From Caballeronia temeraria (GTDB lineage: Bacteria; Pseudomonadota; Gammaproteobacteria; Burkholderiales; Burkholderiaceae), in contig NZ_FCOI02000005.1 in the NCBI RefSeq assembly GCF_001544795.2, forward strand, positions 128,402 to 192,401: a stretch of 64,000 bases of DNA, given 5' to 3'. Position numbers and translations under genes: made by a program. Shown here piece after piece: positions 46,001 through 54,612 of the stretch (position 1 is the stretch's first letter; each line of letters starts with the position of its first letter). Under the pieces are notes generated by a model that searched no databases, was not told the DNA's origin, and saw only the letters and a list, made by a program, of their open reading frames with translations.

Positions 46001-46316
46001 TTTCGCCACGTTCGAGCGCCGCGATCAGCGCAGCGCGGGTCGGATAGAGACGCCATTGCGCATCGGCGTCGAGCGCAGCGGCGATGGCCTTCGCGTAATC
46101 GACCGATATGCCGCGCGCCGTGGCCGCGCCCGGATACGCCATGTCGAGCGGCGGCGCCACGCCCGGCGCCGCGCCGATGACGATGCGCTCGCGGCAGAAC
46201 ACCGCGCACGACACGCCGATCAGGATGACGAAGAAGACGCGCGCGCACGCGTGCGAAAGCCGTCGCGCGCGCGGGACTTGCGCGGCGTCGCCCCGATGTG
46301 TCGCATGATCGAACAA
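43053..46316 (-). CDS. BvgS/EvgS-like hybrid sensor histidine kinase
   Basis: 1087 residues. Domains in order: N-terminal helix (about 25-41), two periplasmic family-3 solute-binding (Venus flytrap) domains (about 45-255 and 285-505), membrane helix (522-542), HisKA with phosphorylated H578 (MSHEIRTPMN), ATPase (N-box NLLSNAIKF, 693-701; G-boxes DTGIGIS and GGTGLGL), receiver with phosphoacceptor D875 (LTDCSMPEMSG), and Hpt with H1013 (AHRMKGAAA). This is the full four-step phosphorelay of unorthodox kinases. No PAS domain between membrane and HisKA, unlike BvgS. No response regulator is adjacent, so its output is encoded elsewhere. The start appears to be a TTG at 46316 behind GGGGGTG; this start is uncertain. 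Confidence 0.9.
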   Translation of the reverse strand: MFDHATHRGDAAQVPRARRLSHACARVFFVILIGVSCAVFCRERIVIGAAPGVAPPLDMAYPGAATARGISVDYAKAIAAALDADAQWRLYPTRAALIAALERGEIDMATGATGEDRGAALAYSRPYLPIQQAFLAPLDKRPPTHRLAYVDAQTSAARLQSAYPSMRPVAYPRLIDALLAVSLGDADAFVGDMTAAAYTITYFDLPNLTIAAAANSGEDGYRFAFAADRPGADALRRRVDDALGALPPSLGLVEYARWNPGVSATGLEKPVELSPEERAWVRAHPVVHYSMSAQSAPLTFIDSRGRPAGAAIDLLDAIARVTGLRFEARVRGSREQQAADLRSGASALVPYSVGDASLVSGGVPSEPAGEDLLAIVTPAGRPPLRDAAALAGKRVALPEFPLVRYVVRREAPDARFVSARPLDGQFDAVAKGAADATVIDMSFANYALGNPYRGSLVMSGVLSTQPVPHGLTVAASEPVLLGIVNRAIQSLPPAELQNIRRRWQLSEHPEMLWQRRRPQVELGALLGIALVLVLAGWALTLRVQVARRIAAEKAMRAAKEEAETANRAKSTFLATMSHEIRTPMNAVLGLLEMELRAPGERAATQRALSTAHHAARDLLGMIDDLLDVAKIEAERLVLAPAPLDIEAWVAGVAAIYEPAARAKGVALVVKRLSGDGPVWLRADGQRLRQIVGNLLSNAIKFTDSGAVTLEYEAAPAQDGKRAVTLAVADTGIGISPDKQAMLFTPFAQAHDGRARNVGGTGLGLTISKRLVTMMGGVIDLSSEPGRGTRFTVRLDLPEADAGASTAAAGPAQTGVSTASLAGLRVLVVDDHPANRIVLDGQIRLLGGAAQLTVDGKSALACWRAEPHAFDVILTDCSMPEMSGEELARAIREDEAQIASKARAVPIIGLTANAQPEAAMRAVASGMNACLVKPLGLDALREALLAATRDGRISLASPMEPQVHESFDAALLAGFGDQAGALVDTLKSANAQDLADAHAAFADSDHARLRDIAHRMKGAAAVIGAAPFMRACVALQGDCERAVDEDRNGEDDARIAASFATFVAAADALDAALAARSARVFPASGASA

Positions 46317-46426
46317 GCCGCACCCCCGGAATGAGCGGTGCGGCTAGTGTCTCAAAAAGGCCGGATCACGTATATCACCGGCGCGGCGCATGAAGCCGCG
46401 CGTCGTTGCGCGACGCGAAACGCGCG

Positions 46427-48553
46427 TCAGGCCGGAACCGACTCCGCTTGTTGCGCGCGCGCCCACACGCGATGCTGGCTCATCGCTTCGATGAAGCTCT
46501 TCAGCACGGCTTTCGCGTCGCTGCCGACGGCGACACCGTCCTCGCCGCCCGGCAAATGCGCAGCCGCGAGCACGTCCTCGCCGTCGCCGATCGCGCCGAT
46601 CGCCTTCAGATGCTTGAACGCCTCGAGCACGAAGTGACGCGCGTCGCCGGATTGCGCCAGCAGCTTCGCGCTGTCCTTGCCGCCCGCGACGATCACGCCG
46701 TCGAACATGATCGACGGCATGCCGAGAATGGTCGCATCGGCCTCGATGCCGGGGGCCGGCGAGCCGAGCGTCGGCGAGATGACCTTCGCGTGCGCGCCTT
46801 CGGCCTTCAGCGCGTCCTGCACGGCCTTGATGCTGGCGGCATCGGCGCCTTGCGCGGCGAGAATGGCGACCTTGCGCGTCTTGATGGAAGGCTTCGCCTT
46901 CGCGACGAGCGACAGCGCCGGCGATTCCGTCACCGATGACTTGCCGAGTTCATCGGCGTCGGCGTTCTTCTTCGGCGCGGGCAAGCCGAGATTGGCGGCG
47001 ACGCGCGCGGCGAGTGTGTCATCGATGTTCGCGAGAATGCCGAGCTGGCGCTCGCGAATGTGCTTGCGCTCGACCTTCGACAGCTCGAACGAATACGCAC
47101 CGACGATGTGGTCCTTTTCCGGATCGGTCATGCTGTTCCAGAAGAGCGTCGCCTGCGAATAGTGGTCCTTGAACGACGGGCTGCGCACGCGGATCTTCGA
47201 GCCTTCGACACGCTCCGTGTAGCTCTCGAAGCCGCCGCCCGCCGCGGCCGGCGCGGTTTCCTTCGGCCATCCGCCATCGATCGAATTCGGCTCGTAGGAC
47301 GCCTGCCCCTTGTCGATCGTCTGGCGATGCATCGCGTCGCGCTGGCCGTTGTGCAGCGGCGCGAGCGGACGGTTGATCGGGATCTCGTGGAAGTTCGGTC
47401 CGCCGAGACGGCTGATCTGGGTGTCGGTGTATGAGAAGAGACGGCCTTGCAGGAGCGGATCGTTCGTGAAGTCGATGCCCGGCACGATATGCCCCGGACA
47501 GAATGCGACCTGTTCGGTTTCGGCGAAGAAGTTATCGGGATTGCGATTCAGCGTGAGCTTGCCGATCATCGTGAGCGGCACGAGCTCTTCGGGGATGATC
47601 TTGGTCGGATCGAGCAGATCGAAGTCGAACTTGTGTTCATCCTCTTCCTCGACGATCTGCACACCGAGTTCCCATTCGGGATAGTCGCCGTTGTCGATCG
47701 CTTCCCACAAATCCCGCCGATGAAAGTCCGGGTCCTTGCCCGCGATCTTTTGCGCTTCGTCCCACAGCAAGGACGCGGAGCCGATCGTCGGACGCCAGTG
47801 GAACTTCACGAAGCGGCCTTTGCCTTCTGCGTTGATGAAGCGGAAGGTATGGATGCCGAAACCTTCCATCGTGCGCAGGCTGCGGGGAATCGCGCGATCG
47901 GACATGGTCCAGAGCACCATGTGCGCGGATTCGGGCACGAGCGATACGAAGTCCCAGAAGGTGTCGTGCGCGGAACCGCCTTGCGGCATTTCGTTGTGCG
48001 GTTCGGGTTTGACTGCATGGACGAAGTCGGGGAACTTGATGGCATCCTGAATGAAGAACACCGGCATGTTGTTGCCGACGAGATCGAAGTTACCTTCCTC
48101 CGTATAGAACTTGACGGCGAAGCCACGCACGTCGCGCACGGTATCGGCCGAGCCGCGCGAGCCTTGCACGGTCGAGAAGCGCACATAGACCGGCGTTTCC
48201 TTCGACGGGTCTTGCAGGAATGCGGCCTTGGTCAGTCCGGCTTGCGATTCGTACACCTTGAAGACGCCGTGGGCGGCTGAGCCTCGTGCGTGGACGATGC
48301 GCTCGGGGATGCGCTCGTGGTCGAAGTGCGTGATTTTTTCACGCATGATGAAGTCTTCGAGCAGCGAGGGGCCGCGTTCGCCGGCGCGCAGGGAGTTCTG
48401 GTTATCGGCGATCTTGACGCCCTGGTTGGTCGTCAGGGCTTGATTCGTCGCATCCGTGCGGAATTTTTCGAGGGCTTCGACTTTGTTGTTGGTGTTGCTC
48501 TGCGATGGGGTGCGGGCCACGCCGCTTGCGGGCGGTTGCTTCTTTGTTGCCAT
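46427..48553 (-). CDS. katE: Large-subunit catalase HPII (KatE)
   Basis: 708-residue heme catalase; the extra ~200 C-terminal residues ([37 protein letters not shown]) are the flavodoxin/DJ-1-like domain that distinguishes HPII from small catalases. The distal histidine is in [20 protein letters not shown] and the proximal tyrosine region in [20 protein letters not shown]. It breaks down H2O2 in the cytoplasm and in other bacteria is stationary-phase controlled. ATG at 48553. It stands alone, 111 nt downstream of the hybrid kinase start on the same strand. Confidence 0.96.
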   Translation of the reverse strand: MATKKQPPASGVARTPSQSNTNNKVEALEKFRTDATNQALTTNQGVKIADNQNSLRAGERGPSLLEDFIMREKITHFDHERIPERIVHARGSAAHGVFKVYESQAGLTKAAFLQDPSKETPVYVRFSTVQGSRGSADTVRDVRGFAVKFYTEEGNFDLVGNNMPVFFIQDAIKFPDFVHAVKPEPHNEMPQGGSAHDTFWDFVSLVPESAHMVLWTMSDRAIPRSLRTMEGFGIHTFRFINAEGKGRFVKFHWRPTIGSASLLWDEAQKIAGKDPDFHRRDLWEAIDNGDYPEWELGVQIVEEEDEHKFDFDLLDPTKIIPEELVPLTMIGKLTLNRNPDNFFAETEQVAFCPGHIVPGIDFTNDPLLQGRLFSYTDTQISRLGGPNFHEIPINRPLAPLHNGQRDAMHRQTIDKGQASYEPNSIDGGWPKETAPAAAGGGFESYTERVEGSKIRVRSPSFKDHYSQATLFWNSMTDPEKDHIVGAYSFELSKVERKHIRERQLGILANIDDTLAARVAANLGLPAPKKNADADELGKSSVTESPALSLVAKAKPSIKTRKVAILAAQGADAASIKAVQDALKAEGAHAKVISPTLGSPAPGIEADATILGMPSIMFDGVIVAGGKDSAKLLAQSGDARHFVLEAFKHLKAIGAIGDGEDVLAAAHLPGGEDGVAVGSDAKAVLKSFIEAMSQHRVWARAQQAESVPA

Positions 48554-48639
48554 TTTGTGCGGACTCCGGGGGTGGGTGAGGACTTGCTGTCCTTTACCGC
48601 AATTGGTGTTCCTACTCGGGGTTTTTTTGCTGGGTCCCA

Positions 48640-49142
48640 GAAAGTAACCAAAGAAAGCAGCTCGTGACGCCCGCGGTCACACGTAGTTTGGGTAGTTCTC
48701 TCGTCCTCGGTGGCACTCGCCTAAAAAGTGCCCTCGTAGGCCCAATCGGACTTGGATCGCGCACGGTCTGACAAGCTAGGAGTTTGAGGGCACCGGTTCA
48801 GCACGAAAGAGTTCCGGCACTGCGCTTCGCGCTGCCGTGGGGTCTGCAAGGGAAACCAGTGTGCAGCACTTGCAATGAAATAGGAGCGTTAGTAAAGAAG
48901 CGCGCGCGAACCCGATTTGACCCGTCGGCCGCGAAGCGGGCCGGAGCTATCTCGTGCTGAGCCCGCAAGTTAAGCGGTGCGAAGCGGCGGACCGTGCGCG
49001 ATCCAAGCCCGGTAATTGTGATGAGGGCACTCTTTAGGCGAGTGCCACCGAGAACGAGAGGACTACCCAAACTACGTGTGACCGCGGGCCTCAACGAGCT
49101 GCTTTCTTTGGTTACTTTCTTTGCAGCAGCAAAGAAAGTGAC
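48640..49142. repeat. Inverted-repeat element, ~130-bp arms around ~217 bp
   Basis: The 690-bp gap between katE and the S10 peptidase gene holds no convincing gene. It contains two arms, 48640-48770 and 48988-49119, that are reverse complements at about 88-90% by eye; both carry the cores GTAACCAAAGAAAGCAGCTC and CACACGTAGTTTGGGTAGT in the arm orientation. The right arm ends in a 14-bp hairpin (49111-49142, TACTTTCTTTGC/GCAAAGAAAGTG) that resembles short repeats scattered in related genomes. No transposase and no obvious target duplication; a MITE- or REP-like element is the best guess. Confidence 0.7.
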
Positions 49143-49245
49143 TGCCGCCCCGCACAGGGGCATCGCTAATAAACCGACACGAACACGGGATCCGGCGACA
49201 CAAAACCAAACCCACCAAACCCCGCCCCGCGCAGAAAAAAACCAA

Positions 49246-50949
49246 TCAACCCCCACCCACCGGCGACAACGCCCCCAACTTATCGGCAGTCACCTTCTGC
49301 AAGCCAATAATCCGGCTCATAGCCGCATGATTCGCCGTCGCCGCGTCATACATCTTCGCGAGATCCGCTTTGAGCTGCGTCCTCGACCCGCCGTCGAGAT
49401 AAACCATGTGCCCTGAAGGATAAAACGTCGCCGACAGATTCTGCCGCACGGTCTTGTCGATCAGCGGCATCTGCTGCAAGTCGATGATCGTCTGATAGAA
49501 CGGCGTCACGAAGTCATACATCCCGTTGGCGGACAGCACCTTGAGATCCACGTTCAACGCCATTACGGCGGCGAGATCGCCCGCCGTATAAAGAATGACG
49601 TTGCCCTTCGAATCCAGGCCCTTCTGCGCGCCCGTCGGGTCCGTATGCTTGAAGTCCCAGTTGAGGAACGCCTGATCGTTCAGATCCGTGAACGACGATG
49701 TCGACGTGAACTTGAGCTGCTCGTTCAGATAGCTGTTCCACATCGTCGTGTAGACGCCGCTCACCGCCGTCATCGTCGGATCGTTGCCGCCCGAGTTCGG
49801 GTCGATCTTCCCCGCGATGCCCGTCGAAATCGCCGTCACGCGGCCATCGTAGGAACCGAGCGATTCGCCTTTCGACTTCAAGAGCGTCGTGAGAAACAGC
49901 GAATTGCCCCGGCTGTCGTAAGCCGCGATATCGAGACTCCACGCCAGCAGCGTCGCCTTATCGATGCCCGTGTACTCGGACAGCTTTTCGACGACTTCAT
50001 CGTCCGTCTGCGGAAACTTGCGCAGCGCGTTCAGATAATCCGTGCGCGAGAATTCCGCCACCTCCTCCGCGAAAGTCAAAAGGTTCGTCGGCGTCGGATG
50101 CACGCCGAGCTTCTTGTGATACCACGCGTCCGCAGCCGCCGTCGGCAGCGCGCCGACGGGGTTGCCCGCCTGCCGGTAATCGAGAATCGACGATTGCAAC
50201 GTGACGCCGTTCAGATCGATGCCGTCCTCGTGCAGCTTGTACGCGAGCACGCAACTGCGCGCCGTGCCGTACGACTCGCCGAACAGGAACTTCGGCGAAT
50301 TCCAGCGGTTGTTCTTCGTCAGATAGCGCTTGATGAACTGCGCGATCGACGCCGCGTCCTGATCGACGCCCCAGAAATCGCGATTCTTGTTCGGCTCGAT
50401 CGCCGCCGAATAGCCCGTGCCGACCGGATTGATGAAGATCAGATCGCTGCGGTCGAGCAGACTGTCCGGGTTGTCCTCCATCTGATACGGCGCGGGCGGC
50501 GTGAAGCTCGGCATCGCCGTCTTGATGCGGCGCGGCGCGAACGAGCCGAGCAAGACGAACACCGACGACGACCCCGGCCCGCCGTTATAGAAGAACGTGA
50601 GCGGCCGCGCTTCCTCCTTCGCGCCGTCCTTCGTGAACGCGACATAGAACATCTTCGCGCTCGGCTTCGAACTGCTCGGGTCGACGGTCACGAGATGGCC
50701 GACCGTCGCCGTATAAGCGATCTTCGCGCCGCCAACCGTCACGCTGTGATGCGTGATGGCCGCGTTCTCGTCGGCCTCGGTCGCCGCGACGGCGTCGTCG
50801 GGGCCGTTGCCGTAAGCGACCGGATCGAAATATGGCTGGTCCTTCTTCGCCGTCGTGGTCTTCTTCGGCGCTTTTTTCGCGGCGGCGGTCAAAGCCGGTT
50901 CGTCCGCGCCCGAAGGTTTGCCGCTCGCTGCCAGTGGATCGGAGTTCAT
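49246..50949 (-). CDS. S10 family serine carboxypeptidase-like protein
   Basis: 567 residues. The alpha/beta-hydrolase triad of the S10 family is complete: Ser in FLFGESYGTARS, Asp in SANGMYDFVTPF, His in YPSGHMVYLDGG; the oxyanion segment TFFYNGGPGSSSVFVLLGSF is the family hallmark. No classical signal peptide; the N-terminal 45 residues are Ala/Lys/Thr-rich. S10 enzymes remove C-terminal residues, mostly at acid pH. The ATG at 50949 has TGGAG 8 nt upstream; a GTG 13 codons earlier has only AGGA placed too close. It lies 54 nt after the S53 peptidase gene on the same strand. Confidence 0.88.
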   Translation of the reverse strand: MNSDPLAASGKPSGADEPALTAAAKKAPKKTTTAKKDQPYFDPVAYGNGPDDAVAATEADENAAITHHSVTVGGAKIAYTATVGHLVTVDPSSSKPSAKMFYVAFTKDGAKEEARPLTFFYNGGPGSSSVFVLLGSFAPRRIKTAMPSFTPPAPYQMEDNPDSLLDRSDLIFINPVGTGYSAAIEPNKNRDFWGVDQDAASIAQFIKRYLTKNNRWNSPKFLFGESYGTARSCVLAYKLHEDGIDLNGVTLQSSILDYRQAGNPVGALPTAAADAWYHKKLGVHPTPTNLLTFAEEVAEFSRTDYLNALRKFPQTDDEVVEKLSEYTGIDKATLLAWSLDIAAYDSRGNSLFLTTLLKSKGESLGSYDGRVTAISTGIAGKIDPNSGGNDPTMTAVSGVYTTMWNSYLNEQLKFTSTSSFTDLNDQAFLNWDFKHTDPTGAQKGLDSKGNVILYTAGDLAAVMALNVDLKVLSANGMYDFVTPFYQTIIDLQQMPLIDKTVRQNLSATFYPSGHMVYLDGGSRTQLKADLAKMYDAATANHAAMSRIIGLQKVTADKLGALSPVGGG

Positions 50950-51003
50950 TGTCGTCGCTCCAGAATCGTCGTCGTGGTTGTTGTTCACTGTCCTACGCCC
51001 TGC

Positions 51004-52578
51004 TCAACTTTTCGCGGGTGCAAGCGCCGCCGCGATCTTCGCGCCGTCCGGACTGCCCATGCCGGTGCACGCGTCCCAGCCAGCCGCCGCCGAGTAACTG
51101 CCGTTGTTGCCCTGCGTGATATCGCGAAACGCCGTCTTCGTCTTGTAGAGCCTCGGATTGACGAAGCCCGAAGGCGATCCGTTGATCGCGTTGATGCGCG
51201 CGATCAGCGCTGCCCAGAGCGGCGCGACCGCGCTCGTTCCGCCGACGACCGTATCCTCGCCGTCGATCAGCACGTCGTAGCCGGTTTGCGGCGACGCATC
51301 GCCCGATACGTCCGGCACGCCGCGCTTCGCGAGCGCCGTGTGCTTGCCGTTGCGCGTGACCGACAAACCCTGCTGCCACGCCGGCAACGCAAAGACACCG
51401 GACACGCCGCCGCCGCCCGCGCCGCCCTGGTCGCCATCGTTCCAGACGACTTCGTTCGAGATGCCCGTCCCCGATGCCGTGACGCTCGTGCCGCCGCAGC
51501 CGAGCACGTACGGGCTCGACGCCGGAAAGTCGACGTGGTCCGCGCCGTCGCCGACGCCATCGGACGAGCCGCTGTCGCCCGACGCCGCGCAGACCGTCAC
51601 TCCGAGCGCGGCCGCGCTTTGCAGCACGTCGTTGAACGCGCCGATGGACTGCGACGACCAGTTCGACTCCGGCCCGCCCCAGCTGATCGAGATGACCGAA
51701 GGCTTGTTCGTGGAATCGTGCAGCGCGCGATTGACGGCATCGACAAAACCGGCGTCGCTGTTCGGCGCGAAGTACACGGCGATGCTCGCGCCCGGCGCAA
51801 TCGCGCCCGCGATCTCGATATCGAGCGTCACCTCGCCGTCCGGGCCGTTCGGGTTGCCCGTGGGCGCATTGGTCGCGTTGTCGACGCCGATCGCGACGAC
51901 CTTCGGCGGCTTCACGCCGAGCTTCGAGAAATACGCGGTGAGATCCGCATCGCGATAGCCGCCGCCCAGCTCGATGATCGCGATGCACTGGCCGGCGCCG
52001 TCGCCATCGGGAAAGTCGTAGAGGCGCGCGAGATCGACCGGCGTGAACGACGTGCTCGCCACGCCGCGCGCCGGCTTGAACGGCGGACGGAAACGAAAGT
52101 GCGGGCGCGCCTGCGGCTTGCTGTCGAGGCCGAGCACGGCGGTGACGGCGTCGTGCATCTCGCCGGGCACGTTGACCGGCCCCGTGCGCCCGCGATATTC
52201 GCCGATGTTGTGATGCTGAAAGCGTTCGAGCTTGACGTCGAAAGCTTTCTGGAATTGTTCGATGCTGCCCTTCAGCACGACGCTGCGCGTTTCGGTTTCC
52301 GCGCGCACCACCGTCAGGCCGTATTGCCTCGCGAACGCCTTGACCTTCTCGACGTCTTCGTCCGACGCGGTGAAACGTTTGTCGAATTCCTCGCGCGAAA
52401 CGGCTTGCGCGGGCGCTTCGCCGGCATCGATACGCGCCATCATCTGTTTGAAACCCGCCTCGTCCTTGCGCCGCAGCATGACGATCACTTCGATCTGCTC
52501 GGATGGATCGCAGGCGCCGATGCACTGCGCGCCTTCGGGATGAATCTTCTCGCTGCCGCTGACCGGTTGCTTCGTCAT
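51004..52578 (-). CDS. S53 family peptidase (sedolisin/kumamolisin) with activation propeptide
   Basis: 524 residues. The N-terminal ~165 residues are a Pro-kumamolisin activation domain (EIHP-like start, VVRAETETRSVVLKGSIEQF). The catalytic domain has Glu/Asp in GEVTLDIEIAGAIAPGA, the oxyanion Asp in AASGDSGSSDG and Ser in VVGGTSAVAPLWAAL, and a C-terminal calcium-site segment (FRDITQGNNGSY, GWDACTGMGSPDG). Such enzymes self-process and act at low pH. No signal peptide is seen, as in several bacterial kumamolisins. It heads a two-gene unit with the S10 peptidase. ATG at 52578. Confidence 0.92.
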   Translation of the reverse strand: MTKQPVSGSEKIHPEGAQCIGACDPSEQIEVIVMLRRKDEAGFKQMMARIDAGEAPAQAVSREEFDKRFTASDEDVEKVKAFARQYGLTVVRAETETRSVVLKGSIEQFQKAFDVKLERFQHHNIGEYRGRTGPVNVPGEMHDAVTAVLGLDSKPQARPHFRFRPPFKPARGVASTSFTPVDLARLYDFPDGDGAGQCIAIIELGGGYRDADLTAYFSKLGVKPPKVVAIGVDNATNAPTGNPNGPDGEVTLDIEIAGAIAPGASIAVYFAPNSDAGFVDAVNRALHDSTNKPSVISISWGGPESNWSSQSIGAFNDVLQSAAALGVTVCAASGDSGSSDGVGDGADHVDFPASSPYVLGCGGTSVTASGTGISNEVVWNDGDQGGAGGGGVSGVFALPAWQQGLSVTRNGKHTALAKRGVPDVSGDASPQTGYDVLIDGEDTVVGGTSAVAPLWAALIARINAINGSPSGFVNPRLYKTKTAFRDITQGNNGSYSAAAGWDACTGMGSPDGAKIAAALAPAKS

Positions 52579-52791
52579 GGTATCGATGCTCCTCGTTGGC
52601 CATGAAATTCAAAGTTTCTCGATCCTGCCGCTGCTGCCGCGCTTATCGTCTTATTTTCCGGGCGCGAATGCAATTGCTCGGACCGTTGACCCGATGATGC
52701 AGTTCCGGCGGGACAAAAACCGTCCCGGTCTTCGACGGTGTGTCCCGATCCGATTTCTCGGCGAAAACGAGAATGCGCCCGGCCACGGCGC

Positions 52792-53214
52792 CTAATGCGG
52801 ACGGCCTTCGTCGTACTCGGAGCGCGCGCCCTGCGGCAGCCACGGCTCGCGATTCCTGCACCACAACTCATACGTCGGCTCGAAGACGCCGGTTTCGTCG
52901 AAAGCGCCGATGGGCAGATCGACTTCATCGCGCGTCGTGAATTCCATGTACGCGACCGAGCCGCAGACCGGGCAGAAATGCCGCCGCCCGTCATCGGAAC
53001 TTTGCCAGGTCGAAAGGCTGCCGCTCATCATCACGTCGCCGCGCGCGTAAATCGCATAAGCTCCGAATGCGGAGCCGTGCACTTGCCGGCACGTCATGCA
53101 GTGGCAGATGCACGCGCGTTTGGGCTTGCCCGTCGCGCGAAAGCGGAACGCGCCGCATGCGCAACCTCCTTCATGAACCGCAGTGGCCAGCTCATCGTCC
53201 TTTTGAACGTTCAT
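52792..53214 (-). CDS. GFA-fold zinc protein (glutathione-dependent formaldehyde-activating/CENP-V family)
   Basis: 140 residues with the zinc-binding cysteine pattern of the GFA family: GGCACGAFRF, CICHCMTCRQVHGSAFGA and HFCPVCGS. The biochemical role of most GFA proteins is unsettled, so formaldehyde activity should not be assumed. The start at 53214 (MNVQKD) has GGGAGAG 6 nt upstream; the open frame upstream is rejected. It is divergent from the next gene, 62 nt apart. Confidence 0.87.
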   Translation of the reverse strand: MNVQKDDELATAVHEGGCACGAFRFRATGKPKRACICHCMTCRQVHGSAFGAYAIYARGDVMMSGSLSTWQSSDDGRRHFCPVCGSVAYMEFTTRDEVDLPIGAFDETGVFEPTYELWCRNREPWLPQGARSEYDEGRPH

Positions 53215-53276
53215 CGATCTCTCCCGTAAATACGACGGTTTGTTACGATAACCCTTCACGATCGGAGATGGCACTC

Positions 53277-54608
53277 ATGAGCACATCGAGCATGACCGGC
53301 ACCACGAACACCACGAGTACCTTGTCCCTGCTGAAGCTGCTTCCCGGCGCCGGATCGGAGTTCGGTCCGGCCGCCTCCGACCTCGTCGCCCACGTGCTGT
53401 CACATGATCGTTTCGATGCCGCCGCGAATGTGAGCGCGCCGCGCGAAACGTTCCGCGGCGTCACCGTCGACGATGCCATGAACGACGAATACGTGTTCCC
53501 GCTCGGCCGCACCGGCCAGTCGATCGTGCTGACGGGCTATCGCATCGCGGCGGGTTTCATCGCCGAACGCGCCGCCGACGAATGGCTCGAACTCGCGCAC
53601 AAGGAACGCGTCGCAAGAGGCTTGCCCGCCGCGCCGCAAGGCAGCGAGCCGCACCTTTCGCCCGATCCCGCCGAAGCGGATCAACTGCTCGACCGCGCCT
53701 ACGAGTGCGCCCAGCGCATTCTCGATCCGGTCGCGGGCGAGCCGGTTCTTTCGCTCTTCGAGACGCACTATCGCGGCGGACGGGAGTTTTTGCGCCTGAG
53801 TTGGGAAGGCTTGCCGGAGGATCTCGTGCCGGAATCGCGCCGCCCGCTCGCGGCGCTCGCCGCCGCCGCGCAAAACGGCGAGCGCCGCGAGAAACGCGAC
53901 TACGATCCTTACGGCCTCGACGGCGTCGACGATTACGATGTCGACAGGCCGCTCGCCTATCGCGAGAAGATCGGGCCGTTTCTCTTCACGATGACGTATC
54001 GGCACGAGTATCCGCAAGTCGACGACGAGCGTCTCGGCACCGCCTTCGCCGTGTTCCACGAGGCGGGCAGCGATATCGTCGCGGCGGCGGTGCGGCTGCA
54101 GCTCGTCAAGGTGCCCCCGCTCACGAGCAGCGCCGATCTCGTCTATACGCTCGACACTTACTCCGGCGAAATGCTCTCGCTCGCGCTCGCGTCCACCGAA
54201 GCGCTCGGCCCGGAGAAGCTGTGCGAGGTGTTCAACGCGCATCGCGTGATCTACATCAGCTTGTGGGAAGTGCGCAAGCCGTGGCGCGGCGAGGGCCTCG
54301 GCGTCGCGCTGCTGCATCAGGCGCTGGAGCGGCTTCCCGTCGATGTCGATGGACGGCCGAACGCGCTGTGCGTCGCGCCCGAGCCGTATCAGACCGACAT
54401 GCGTCACTTCGAGAAGCTGCCCGGCGTGCTGCGCGAAGAGCTGAAGACGCCGGCCAAGCGTCTCGCCGCGCATCTGACCAGCTGGCTCGAACGCTCGAAA
54501 CTGCCGATCGCGACGCACTTCTTCGTGCCGATGGCCAAGCACGCGGGCATCGGCTCGGCGGGCGAGAACGCGCGGCTCATCGACCGGATCATGGAGAGCG
54601 AGGCTTGA
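53277..54608 (+). CDS. Unknown 443-residue protein with a GNAT-like segment
   Basis: Soluble protein; no signal peptide or membrane helix. The N-terminal ~300 residues match nothing I recognise (acidic stretch YDPYGLDGVDDYDVDRPL, residues about 215-232). In the last third, YISLWEVRKPWRGEGLGVAL looks like the acetyl-CoA-binding motif A of GNAT acyltransferases (R-x-x-G-x-G), preceded by strands. Acyltransferase activity is a weak inference. The ATG at 53277 (MSTSSMTG) is spaced 9 nt from GGAG; an ATG 9 nt earlier abuts that site and is not usable. It ends 4 nt before the isochorismatase gene with stop and next start nearly overlapping, so they form an operon. Confidence 0.6.
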   Translation: MSTSSMTGTTNTTSTLSLLKLLPGAGSEFGPAASDLVAHVLSHDRFDAAANVSAPRETFRGVTVDDAMNDEYVFPLGRTGQSIVLTGYRIAAGFIAERAADEWLELAHKERVARGLPAAPQGSEPHLSPDPAEADQLLDRAYECAQRILDPVAGEPVLSLFETHYRGGREFLRLSWEGLPEDLVPESRRPLAALAAAAQNGERREKRDYDPYGLDGVDDYDVDRPLAYREKIGPFLFTMTYRHEYPQVDDERLGTAFAVFHEAGSDIVAAAVRLQLVKVPPLTSSADLVYTLDTYSGEMLSLALASTEALGPEKLCEVFNAHRVIYISLWEVRKPWRGEGLGVALLHQALERLPVDVDGRPNALCVAPEPYQTDMRHFEKLPGVLREELKTPAKRLAAHLTSWLERSKLPIATHFFVPMAKHAGIGSAGENARLIDRIMESEA

Positions 54609-54612
54609 TGCG

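Noticed and set aside
43212..46334. Very long plus-strand open frame opposite the hybrid kinase
   Set aside because: Arg/Ala/Asp-rich shadow of a high-GC gene; no domain, and the minus-strand frame carries complete kinase motifs.
48798..49256. ORFs inside the katE-S10 gap
   Set aside because: They lie within the inverted-repeat element, run across its arms and show no codon bias or homology.
49645..52605. 986-codon plus-strand open frame across the two peptidase genes
   Set aside because: Antisense shadow with Arg-rich composition; it spans two genes with intact catalytic triads on the other strand.
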